From the NCBI GenBank assembly GCA_943914745.1, contig CALUDF010000055.1, forward strand, positions 1 through 12,204: 12,204 bases of DNA. Direction: 5' to 3'. A program made the position numbers and the translations under genes. This document shows positions 6,301 through 11,684 of the stretch, piece after piece (positions within the stretch are counted from its first letter, which is position 1; each line of letters opens with the position of its first letter). The notes beneath the pieces are model-generated. The model was not told where the DNA came from. It searched no databases and saw nothing but the letters and a program-made list of their open reading frames with translations. Source of the stretch: an uncultured Bacteriovorax sp. (GTDB lineage Bacteria > Bdellovibrionota > Bacteriovoracia > Bacteriovoracales > Bacteriovoracaceae).

Positions 6301-8703
6301 TCATTTGTGGTTCATCCTATTGCTGCTCTTCATGGAGGATGGAATAACATTTCTTCTGTGGGGATTAAGACAGATAAGAATGGGGCTCCGGTGGCTGAAG
6401 GTGAAATTCAGTGTAACTACAATCTCTCAACAGACACGCAGAAGTGTGGAACCAATGCCTCGTGTACGGGAACAACGTCTCCTCACAGCACCGTTATTCC
6501 AACGGCCGCAGGAAATATTTTTTGGGATTCGTCTAATAAGCGCTGTTACAGAAGTACAAATAATACAGAGTACTCATGGGTTGATTTAAAAACATCTTGT
6601 CCGGTGACGAGAAAAACTGGCGTGTGTTCAGGCAATAACTGTTTTGTCTCTAGCGATCCTACAGGAAGCTTGGTGCCGGCACTAGTCGGCCAGTATGTTT
6701 TAGATACGGTTACGAACACTTGTTATGTGAGCACAGGAACGACAAATAATGACTGGATTCAATACGTTCCAGCAAAAGTGACACTGGCGTGGAAGCCTTT
6801 TACCCTTGTGGGTTCAGGTCCAGAAAGCGGAGTGCAGATTGCTGGATGGAACGTGTACCGTCGTGAAAAAGACACTGATTTTAATTTTAAAGGTGGCCAT
6901 TTAAAGAATACGTCTTCAACGACGACTTTTACGATTGCCGATCCAAGTGTCAGGACATTCACTGACACCACGGCCATTGCGGGTAAAGTTTATTACTATG
7001 TCGTGCGTCCGGTGGAAAACAGAAGAAACTTCCCGACATTTACTCCGGAGCTTTTTTCGGAAGTGCGCGTCCTGGCGGCACCGGCAAACTACTCGTTTGT
7101 TCACCGTTGGATGGTTAACCAAGAAATGTGTAATGGGATGAACATTACGACAGCGACCACGCCAAATCATGTCGATCAAACTAATAACTTCCGTTGTGAG
7201 TACAGAGGTCCTGGCTCAAATGGTGGCTACTACGATTACGGCAGAGACCTTTTAGTTGACACGCAAGAGATGGGTTGTGCTTATGCGCCAGCGCCAGCTT
7301 GTACAAGTAATGGGTGTATCGGAATCGGAGCTCCAAATAATGCTTGGGCAACAACGGCCGATCAACTTTATTATAGCCGCTCGACTGGTATTTGTTACCG
7401 TTCAACAGGGGCTTCAACTTGGGAAGTGGCCGAGTCATCGGCAAACCCAGCTGATTATTCAGAAGGCCTAAGAACGGCCCTCAACCCACCGCTTGTCAAC
7501 ATTACCAAAGACAGAGCGATGGCACTTTGTTCGGCAAGAGCAGTTCCTGCAACGGCAGCAGATCTTGATCTCTCTGGAGCAGCAGTGAGCCTTCCAAATA
7601 AGAAGGACTACATGGCCTATGCCGCTCATAAAATCAATGTGACGGACCCAGAAATTACCGAGATGGAAGAAGGCTTTTCACTAAACGTTCAATCAAGATG
7701 TAACGGTAGTGCGGCCAGTGGTTTAGAGACTGCCTATTCAGACTCGGCCATTCCATCGACGACTTTCATTTATTCACTTCCGGGAACTTCTTCATCAAAC
7801 ATCAGGTCTCTTTATACGGGATCAATCGCTTGGGGAAGCAGTAAAGGAACGGAAGCTTGTGTCTCTCGCTTTGGGATTCAGGATCTTTATGGAAACGTAG
7901 CTGAATGGGTAGATGATGGAGTGACTTGTACGACAGATATTTCTGCCGGCAACAATATTAAAGTGTGTACATCTAAGACTGGTGGAACTCACAGCTTTAC
8001 AACGACTGACTTTGTGACTTCAAATTATACCGGAACTTATTCTTTCAATAACATCATCGGCCCATTTAATGAAGGGGGAGATGGTGTGATTAGCGATGCT
8101 ACAACAACCGTTGGTGCAGGCCTTTCACTTGCCGGGACAACTCTTACGGCAGCAGCTGGTGGAACAGTGGCCTTTGAGGTCGCAGGCGTCATCAAGGTTG
8201 GATCAGAGCTTATTGGTTACTCCGGAATTTCTGGAAATGATTTCACCGGCCTTACCCGTGGGTATGGCGGAACAACGGCGACAACTCATTCAATTGGTGA
8301 AGCTGTTGAGTACTACTCAGACGACTCATGGCTTACGAATTGGACTTACTCTACTCAATTATTCGGGGCGACTCATTTCATCTATCCATTAGGATTGCCG
8401 GTCACAGGGAATTTAGACCGCACTGATTTTGCAAACTATTTAAACTGGCTTCTGGCCATCGGTCCTTCTAATGGTATCACGACGAATAAACTTCACGAAG
8501 ACGGTCTTATCGTTAACGGCTCGGCCGGGGCAAATAAGAACTATGCTGTCGGAGGAAGTTATCTCTCAGGAAATAGAGCTGGACGCTTTAGTGCTGAACT
8601 CATTGACAATACAGCGCAAAGAGTGGACGTAGGTTTTAGATGTGTCGTTCCGATCGATGCAGCGGCCTATGACACCGATCCGAATCACACTTATCCGTAT
8701 TAA
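3331..8703 (+). CDS. Giant multidomain surface lipoprotein: cadherin/Ig-like repeats, FN3, FGE-like C-terminal domain
   Basis: This 1790-residue protein has a lipoprotein signal peptide with lipobox VSAC (Cys23), so it should be exported, lipidated and membrane anchored. Val at +2 does not suggest inner-membrane retention. Domains in order: Ig-like repeat 1 (about 68-256) interrupted by a helical stretch (about 103-209); a second β-rich repeat (about 262-516) containing a phage-structural-like segment; repeat 3 (about 528-646, ending GINDAP); repeat 4 (about 655-867, MTINED...SGTSTITV...VDDPP) interrupted at 709-813; repeat 5 (about 870-997) with an EF-hand-type loop at 927-938; FN3 (about 1149-1250, GWNVYRRE); and an FGE/C-type-lectin-fold domain (about 1255-1777). 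The last shows TKDRAMALC, LPNKKDYMAYAA, YGNVAEWV (1520-1527), VGGSYLSG and VGFRCV. No Cys lies near VGGSYLSG, where FGE enzymes keep catalytic cysteines, so binding rather than catalysis is likely. GGGAG-type RBS at 3316-3320, 10 nt before ATG; a stop sits directly upstream in frame. Probable role in adhesion or surface binding (inference). Confidence 0.92.
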   Translation: MLLKKSFINTFMLTTLMMVVSACVPKATEKKAVCGQNEAFSTITRSCYSIEEQRLKPVGTKSSDTLAEETPKTITLSYTDGNQDKAVLCKVSGISSNIEAVSPLLLNGGLENKSAEVYSAFYNLANNMPGPDFAAAIAHRDNMLAALNTMRNSFSQANIDSALTIYVAEANGLLTLATSYPADTTVQTFYLLGQTKIQEFAAYKNQVNNRCECSAGVCTTTIAPKLHKSGTAGFSYTVTDVDGESALKAVSLSISAMSSSSAHLKPVAKSSSVTGLESTTSVSAPISFTLATAGDINGTASTAFRYYFNGTKNGSSYGVTSKGLVSNCMDLTGSSGLNDTTCTYTPNNGDEYTTSTPLAATVTIDDVVYTAQANGTYGNSISIQYFNLQDDNTVVDSYITKASTFGLVSAYQESFIRVSGNTINVFLNFGITSSQKIVELINNHPQANKMVVATGGSPSNYPFPAAFTPSAVSLTGGVNAYDTVAFTVNNTSSTSSNSAVVQIDITSQNDLPMVPKSYNSLFAQTETFLEEETKTVTLSFTDVDSHASPVTINAVVDSTPACSTSMTPVGFASLVPNPKFAVTIPAPAVATCTAAGACTTTISVQALTDFYGSACLYYYVTDSNGASSTYAQNVSIAVTGINDAPILSNSVLPTVTALTGMTINEDLATPSTSYKDIYVGPGGDIYEAAQLVTVSLVSSNATLIPNVACKNYTPGTATPVGSVIPTATGLYYFDKTNLRCYVSTGTTLATDWKLYPSLSAYPADCNYDYYGQGTPVSVVTPSAAGKRYLDTTNNRCYKSSSTTSASWALDAAMTNYKIAYVPATDKSGTSTITVNIQDNGGVANSGVDSATGNFVLTVTAVDDPPVFRSFFTTIQTNEGGDVQSEGFVIDEDDGATADEDLQSMRISSITTDNASVLPTSAIKIFYDLNNNGVEDTGESRAVGAVLEATGTDDVSLRKVYLKLDPVDGVSGNANIAVTITDGTTPVTRSFSFVVHPIAALHGGWNNISSVGIKTDKNGAPVAEGEIQCNYNLSTDTQKCGTNASCTGTTSPHSTVIPTAAGNIFWDSSNKRCYRSTNNTEYSWVDLKTSCPVTRKTGVCSGNNCFVSSDPTGSLVPALVGQYVLDTVTNTCYVSTGTTNNDWIQYVPAKVTLAWKPFTLVGSGPESGVQIAGWNVYRREKDTDFNFKGGHLKNTSSTTTFTIADPSVRTFTDTTAIAGKVYYYVVRPVENRRNFPTFTPELFSEVRVLAAPANYSFVHRWMVNQEMCNGMNITTATTPNHVDQTNNFRCEYRGPGSNGGYYDYGRDLLVDTQEMGCAYAPAPACTSNGCIGIGAPNNAWATTADQLYYSRSTGICYRSTGASTWEVAESSANPADYSEGLRTALNPPLVNITKDRAMALCSARAVPATAADLDLSGAAVSLPNKKDYMAYAAHKINVTDPEITEMEEGFSLNVQSRCNGSAASGLETAYSDSAIPSTTFIYSLPGTSSSNIRSLYTGSIAWGSSKGTEACVSRFGIQDLYGNVAEWVDDGVTCTTDISAGNNIKVCTSKTGGTHSFTTTDFVTSNYTGTYSFNNIIGPFNEGGDGVISDATTTVGAGLSLAGTTLTAAAGGTVAFEVAGVIKVGSELIGYSGISGNDFTGLTRGYGGTTATTHSIGEAVEYYSDDSWLTNWTYSTQLFGATHFIYPLGLPVTGNLDRTDFANYLNWLLAIGPSNGITTNKLHEDGLIVNGSAGANKNYAVGGSYLSGNRAGRFSAELIDNTAQRVDVGFRCVVPIDAAAYDTDPNHTYPY
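5455..5586 (+). repeat. CY-module copy 1 inside Ig-like repeat 4
   Basis: Residues 709-752 of the giant lipoprotein: C709, then a Pro/Gly stretch (GSVIPTATGLYYFD), then LRCYVSTGTT (C740-Y741) and W752. It follows the SSNATLIPNV strand of a cadherin-like repeat, where ordinary members of that repeat continue directly into a short strand and the Y.PA..SGT.TITV segment. It is read here as an inserted module. A disulfide between C709 and C740 is plausible but not shown. Confidence 0.7.
5623..5751 (+). repeat. CY-module copy 2 inside Ig-like repeat 4
   Basis: Residues 765-807: C765, TPSAAGKRYLDTTNNRCYKS (C796-Y797), W807. It directly follows copy 1, 12 residues after that copy's Trp. The host repeat resumes at about 816 (YKIAYVPATDKSGTSTITV), so copies 1 and 2 together make one insertion of about 105 residues. 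Confidence 0.7.
6463..6579 (+). repeat. CY-module copy 3 ahead of the FN3 core
   Basis: Residues 1045-1083: C1045, STVIPTAAGNIFWDSSNKRC (C1072-Y1073), then W1083. Two more Cys lie just upstream (C1028, C1039). The stretch sits between GGWNNISSVGI, apparently the start of the FN3 region, and the strand VTLAWKPF. Confidence 0.7.
6640..6756 (+). repeat. CY-module copy 4 ahead of the FN3 core
   Basis: Residues 1104-1142: C1104, LVPALVGQYVLDTVTNTCYV (C1131-Y1132), STGTT, W1142. It forms a tandem pair with copy 3, as copies 1 and 2 do. Extra Cys residues at 1090 and 1099 lie between the pair. The FN3 strand VTLAWKPF begins about eight residues later. Confidence 0.7.
7300..7422 (+). repeat. CY-module copy 5 inside the FGE-like domain
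   Basis: Residues 1324-1364: C1324 and C1329, ADQLYYSRSTGICYRSTGAS (C1355-Y1356), W1364. This copy is single and more divergent. It lies between the N-terminal part of the FGE-like domain (YDYGRDLLVDTQEMGCAY) and its ITKDRAMALC helix. Confidence 0.65.
8083..8316 (+). other. Phage-structural-protein-like segment embedded in the FGE-like domain
   Basis: Residues 1585-1662 of the lipoprotein read as a small β module: TTLTAAAGGTVAF, then VIKVGSELIGYSGISGNDF, then LTRGYGGTTATTHSIGEAV. The pattern 'G.I.VG.E.I.Y.G.SGN...G.TRG..GT.A..H..G..V' is one I know from phage tail and other bacterial structural proteins. It falls between GNVAEW (1521-1526) and GGSY (1741-1744), both landmarks of one FGE fold, so it appears as an insert. 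Family resemblance is from memory and untested. Confidence 0.55.
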
Positions 8704-8704
8704 G

Positions 8705-8733
8705 TTGTCTCCTTGATTTTTCTTCGTTAAAAT
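8705..8733 (+). promoter_or_regulatory. Candidate σ70-type promoter for the DUF486-parA operon
   Basis: TTGTCT at 8705-8710 (4 of 6 matches to TTGACA) and TAAAAT at 8728-8733 (5 of 6 matches to TATAAT) are separated by 17 bp. This would place the transcript start near 8740 and leave a leader of about 24 nt before the ATG at 8764. It begins right after the lipoprotein stop codon. Read by eye only. Confidence 0.42.
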
Positions 8734-8763
8734 CTTCTTGTTAAGACACAAGGACGTATTTTA

Positions 8764-9102
8764 ATGTTTCAGAGTTTAGGCCTCTTGGTTATTTCTAACC
8801 TTTTCATGACGTTTGCCTGGTACGGGCATCTAAAAAGCAATCAGCACTCAAAGCTCTGGATGGTTATCCTCGTCTCATGGGGAATTGCGTTTTTCGAATA
8901 CTGCTTCCAGGTCCCCGCCAACCGCATTGGCATCCAGCATATGAATATTGCTCAGCTTAAAGTCGCTCAGGAAGTCATCACCATGACGGTCTTTGGTCTT
9001 TTTGCCGTTTTATATATGAAGGTTCCACTGACAAAAAACTTTCTTTACGCCAGCCTTTGTTTGGTATTGGCAGCATTTTTTATGTTCAGAGACCGCGTGT
9101 AG
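8764..9102 (+). CDS. DUF486 / DMT-family small membrane protein
   Basis: The 112-residue product matches the DUF486 family (PF04342, DMT superfamily) along its whole length. Landmarks are FAWYGHLK near residue 18, the strongly conserved WGIAFFEYCFQVPANRIG (about 40-57), QLKVAQEVITMTVF and FAVLYMKVPL, ending in FRDR. There are four hydrophobic helices at about 3-19, 30-47, 67-83 and 91-108, so it is an inner-membrane protein. The DMT superfamily includes small multidrug and metabolite transporters, but no substrate is established for DUF486. The start has AAGGA at 8750-8754, nine bases before the ATG. The parA-like gene follows after 21 bp on the same strand, suggesting co-transcription, though a functional link is not obvious. 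Confidence 0.93.
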   Translation: MFQSLGLLVISNLFMTFAWYGHLKSNQHSKLWMVILVSWGIAFFEYCFQVPANRIGIQHMNIAQLKVAQEVITMTVFGLFAVLYMKVPLTKNFLYASLCLVLAAFFMFRDRV

Positions 9103-9123
9103 TTTAAGCTTAAGGAGAAAGCG

Positions 9124-9954
9124 ATGGGAAAGATCATCAGTTTCATCAATCAAAAAGGTGGCGTGGGAAAAACCACAATGGCCTTCAATACGGCCTTTGC
9201 ATTGGCGCAAAAAGGCAAGAAGGTGCTCGCTATCGATTTAGACCCTCAGGCGAATTTGACGCTTCTTTTTGAAGCAAAAAATCACTACAACCTTCATCAC
9301 CTCATGGTCAATTCCATCAAAGAATTGAAGATGATTCACGTGCCGGCCATGCTCTCTGAAATTCTTCATTATTCAAAAGGCGAGGTGATCGTCGATCTTA
9401 TTCCTGGAGGACAGGAGCTTTCGGGTTTTGACCTGACAGTTGCGGGAATCAATGCTCCAAGACAGTTGATCCTAAAAAAGTTTTTAGAGATCAACACTCT
9501 TAAAGACCGCTATGACTACATCGTGATTGATTGCCCACCGACCCTGGGGCTTTTGGTTATCAACGCTCTTTGCGCCAGTGATGGAGTGATCATTCCTTTT
9601 AAGGCAGATGATTTCTCAAAAAAGGGGCTTGAACATTTTTATCAAGTATTGTCCGACATCTCTGATATGGGAATCGTCAAATCTCCGGATATCGTCCTTC
9701 ATGTTCCTAATTTAGTTGATCTAAGGCGAAAACAAGAAAATGATGATTTGACAAAAATTATTGAGACTGTAGAAAATGAGATAGGAGAGGGGAAAGTCTT
9801 CTCGCCTTTTTTAAATAAAGCAGGTCTTGTAAAATCATTATCAGGAAGAAAATCCGTTTTTGATTTTAAAGGGCAGGACTTCGGTGAGCTTCGCGAGAAG
9901 TTCACGGGAATTGCCGAGAAGATCGAGGAGTGGGCAAATGTCAGACAACAATAA
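9124..9954 (+). CDS. parA: ParA/Soj-type P-loop ATPase
   Basis: A 276-residue ATPase of the ParA/MinD (SIMIBI) superfamily, which forms ATP-dependent dimers that position DNA or protein cargo. Visible motifs: deviant Walker A KGGVGKTT (11-18, signature lysine K11 and P-loop K16), A' motif AIDLDPQANLT (36-46), and Walker B YIVIDCPPTLG (132-142, D136). Length and motif spacing match chromosomal ParA/Soj rather than MinD; no C-terminal amphipathic membrane helix of the MinD kind stands out. AAGGAG at 9112-9117, six bases before the ATG, is a strong RBS. The last 17 nt overlap the start of the next gene. No ParB gene or full parS site follows, so this may be an 'orphan' ParA that positions something other than the origin, with the downstream small protein as candidate partner (inference). 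The gene symbol denotes the family, not proven chromosome segregation. Confidence 0.95.
   Translation: MGKIISFINQKGGVGKTTMAFNTAFALAQKGKKVLAIDLDPQANLTLLFEAKNHYNLHHLMVNSIKELKMIHVPAMLSEILHYSKGEVIVDLIPGGQELSGFDLTVAGINAPRQLILKKFLEINTLKDRYDYIVIDCPPTLGLLVINALCASDGVIIPFKADDFSKKGLEHFYQVLSDISDMGIVKSPDIVLHVPNLVDLRRKQENDDLTKIIETVENEIGEGKVFSPFLNKAGLVKSLSGRKSVFDFKGQDFGELREKFTGIAEKIEEWANVRQQ
9925..9930 (+). promoter_or_regulatory. Ribosome binding site inside parA that sets the next start
   Basis: GAGGAG, seven bases before the ATG at 9938, lies within the parA coding sequence. It supports 9938 as the start of the downstream gene rather than the in-frame ATG at 9860, whose extra 26 residues are Arg/Ser-rich out-of-frame parA sequence. 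Confidence 0.75.
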
Positions 9955-10216
9955 GAAAAGTTCTAATCCGTTATACGTTGTCAGCAATAATGGAGTCGAC
10001 GTGGAAGCAGCCAATAGTATTTTAGAGATGATCTTAAAAAAGACAGGGCTTGATCAACTGATCCCTATTCTAGAGAACATCATGCACATTCTTTTATCGC
10101 AAGTGACGTCTTACCCGATGTTCATGGAAGTTAAAAAAATCTTTGATGCGATTTTTGAAAAAGTCATTGAGCTCATGTTTCAAGCTCAGCAATTAATGCA
10201 AAAGAAGAAGGCCTAG
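9938..10216 (+). CDS. Small helical protein translationally coupled to the ParA-like ATPase
   Basis: Not recognised as a named family. The 92-residue product has a polar N-terminus (MSDNNKKSSNPLYVV), then three predicted amphipathic helices at about 22-35, 38-55 and 60-87, ending in QAQQLMQKKKA. The middle helix (LIPILENIMHILLSQV) is quite hydrophobic but contains charged and polar residues, so it looks like a packing or oligomerisation surface rather than a membrane segment. There is no Cys and no helix-turn-helix of the ParB type. The start at 9938 is chosen for its strong GAGGAG site. The 17-nt overlap with the ATPase gene suggests matched expression. A partner, adaptor or ATPase regulator of the ParA-like protein is a reasonable guess. 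It is the last gene before a terminator. Confidence 0.8.
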   Translation: MSDNNKKSSNPLYVVSNNGVDVEAANSILEMILKKTGLDQLIPILENIMHILLSQVTSYPMFMEVKKIFDAIFEKVIELMFQAQQLMQKKKA

Positions 10217-10243
10217 AATTGTCTAAAATTTAGACAATTTTTA
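10217..10243 (+). terminator. Rho-independent terminator after the parA operon
   Basis: AATTGTCTA (10217-10225) and TAGACAATT (10231-10239) form a perfect 9-bp stem with a 5-nt AAATT loop, followed by TTT. It starts immediately after the stop codon of the 92-residue gene. The stem is AT-rich, so only moderately stable. It lies between convergent genes and may also slow transcription from the minus-strand side. Confidence 0.75.
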
Positions 10244-10247
10244 AGGT

Positions 10248-10550
10248 TTAACGAGAGCGGATTCTACGGGGTTTTAAGGGAGATTCTTGGGTTTGGGTCT
10301 CTACCTTCAGGACTGGGGCCGTCTCTACCTTTAAAAGCCCTGCCTGGCCGCTTTTAACCTCATCGCTGAGCATATCATTTCCATCCAAGACGCCAGTGAC
10401 GGCATCGGCGTTTCTCATTTGGAGCTCTTCGGTTTTTAGCTGGTTAGTTTCCAAGGCACGCAGTTCGGCTTCAAAATCAGCGTAAGGTGCTTCAGAGGCG
10501 ATGACCCCTGCTGATAAAATGAATGTTAAAAAGAGTGTTTTCTTTAACAT
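10248..10550 (-). CDS. Small secreted protein of unknown function
   Basis: Not recognised. The 100-residue product begins with a typical signal peptide (MLKK, hydrophobic 5-17, likely cleavage near GVIAS at 15-19 or shortly after). The mature part is about 80 residues with no Cys: an acidic, helix-prone region (ADFEAELRALETNQLKTEEL), a middle section with DAVTGVLDGNDML, and a basic tail ending KPRRIRSR. Two near-identical short phrases, LLKVET (72-77) and VLKVET (80-85), suggest a small internal duplication. The stop is 5 bp from the hairpin that ends the parA operon. There is no strong Shine-Dalgarno before the ATG. It is divergent from queA across 54 bp. Export to the periplasm is fairly safe; no role can be assigned. 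Confidence 0.78.
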   Translation of the reverse strand: MLKKTLFLTFILSAGVIASEAPYADFEAELRALETNQLKTEELQMRNADAVTGVLDGNDMLSDEVKSGQAGLLKVETAPVLKVETQTQESPLKPRRIRSR

Positions 10551-10604
10551 ATAAATATTTTTTCACATATTTGGATTTTTTAAAAGGGCCAATGGAAATC
10601 ATTC

Positions 10605-11684
10605 ATGCTAAATAACTCGCCTATGAGTTATGAACAAGACCTAGACTTAAAATTGTCATCGTATGCCTATGATTTACCACCTGAGCTGATTGCTCAAAGG
10701 CCGGTGGATGGGGTCAATCGCCATCAGTCGAGGCTTTTGGTCTATAACCAGAAAACAGATACCGTCACTCACGATTACTTCTATAATCTTCCCAATTATC
10801 TACCAGAGGACTCCTTGATCGTCTTTAATCAGTCAAAGGTTTTTCCCTCAAGACTTTTGGGTGCTAAAAGAAGTGGTGGCAAAGCTGAGATTTTTTTTCT
10901 TTCTCACGAAAGGGTAAACTCAGGAAGCTTTCCGGTCTTGATAAAAACCAGGTCAAAGAAAAATGTTGGTGATGAATTCTTCTTTGCCGGAGGTTTCAAA
11001 GTCACATTAAAAGAGATTTTTAATGATGGAACTTTTGGAGTGGAGATCGATCTTCCTAGTAAATTTAAAAATCTTTTGGATTACTTGGAACAAGAGGCCT
11101 TGATTCCGATTCCTCCCTACATCAGAAAAGGGGAGAGTGACGAGGAAGATAAAAAAAATTATCAGACGATGTATTCAAAACATACTGGTTCCGTTGCCGC
11201 ACCTACGGCCGGATTGCATTTTACACCAGAGGTCTTTAAAAAGCTTGATGAGGCCCGCGTTTCGAGGGCCTTCGTGACATTACACGTGGGGCTTGGGACC
11301 TTTAAGCCAGTGGTTGTGGAGAATTTAAAAGACCATGTCATGCATTCGGAAGAGTATTTCATCGACCGTGAAAATTTAGAAAAAATTAGAACGGCTAAAA
11401 AAGTTTTTGCCGTAGGGACCACAAGCCTTCGCGTATTGGAGTCACGCTTTGAAAAAGAGACTGAAGCCGATAAGCACTACCATACTCAAATCTTTCTTCA
11501 TCCAGGGATTGAGGTAAAAAGCATTCAAGGACTCATTACTAATTTTCATTTGCCGGAGTCGACCTTGTTGATGTTGGTCTCTGCGCTTCTTGGTAGAGAA
11601 AAAACGCTGGAGCTCTACAGGCTCGCCGTAAGAGAAGAGTACCGCTTTTTTTCTTACGGTGATGCCATGCTGATTTTGCGTTAG
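10605..11684 (+). CDS. queA: S-adenosylmethionine:tRNA ribosyltransferase-isomerase
   Basis: QueA transfers and isomerises the ribosyl moiety of SAM onto 7-aminomethyl-7-deazaguanine at position 34 of GUN-anticodon tRNAs, giving epoxyqueuosine. It acts in the cytoplasm between Tgt and QueG/QueH. At 359 residues the length is normal. Family motifs are all present: YDLPPELIAQRP near the N-terminus, GSVAAPTAGLHFT (195-207), HVGLGTFKPV (227-236), AVGTTSLRVLE (269-279), ITNFHLPESTLLMLVSA (311-327) and YRFFSYGDAML (346-356). The usual N-terminus starts only a few residues before the YDLP motif. Here the first ATG adds about 20, and an alternative ATG lies at 10623; neither has a strong RBS, so the start is uncertain by 18 nt. 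The stop overlaps that of the convergent gene on the other strand. No other queuosine gene is nearby. Confidence 0.97.
   Translation: MLNNSPMSYEQDLDLKLSSYAYDLPPELIAQRPVDGVNRHQSRLLVYNQKTDTVTHDYFYNLPNYLPEDSLIVFNQSKVFPSRLLGAKRSGGKAEIFFLSHERVNSGSFPVLIKTRSKKNVGDEFFFAGGFKVTLKEIFNDGTFGVEIDLPSKFKNLLDYLEQEALIPIPPYIRKGESDEEDKKNYQTMYSKHTGSVAAPTAGLHFTPEVFKKLDEARVSRAFVTLHVGLGTFKPVVVENLKDHVMHSEEYFIDRENLEKIRTAKKVFAVGTTSLRVLESRFEKETEADKHYHTQIFLHPGIEVKSIQGLITNFHLPESTLLMLVSALLGREKTLELYRLAVREEYRFFSYGDAMLILR

Noticed and set aside
7181..7444. Minus-strand open frame of 87 codons inside the lipoprotein gene
   Set aside because: It lies fully antisense to well-supported FGE-domain coding sequence, with no recognisable motif or RBS. 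The same holds for the other antisense frames in 3458-7179.
7093..8703. Diversity-generating retroelement target at the lipoprotein C-terminus
   Set aside because: The fold is right, but no reverse transcriptase, accessory gene or template repeat of the last part of the gene is visible in the window.
8710..8754. TCCTTG/CAAGGA pairing that could hide the DUF486 ribosome binding site
   Set aside because: Only six pairs with a 33-nt loop, and the 5' arm lies in the presumed promoter spacer and so would not be in the transcript.
9335..9342. TTCACGTG core resembling a parS site inside parA
   Set aside because: Only the central eight bases match; the GAAACA half of the palindrome is missing, there is a single copy, and no parB is present.
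9860..9937. Longer N-terminus for the gene downstream of parA
   Set aside because: The extra 26 residues are Arg/Ser-rich out-of-frame parA sequence with no RBS, whereas ATG 9938 has GAGGAG seven bases upstream.
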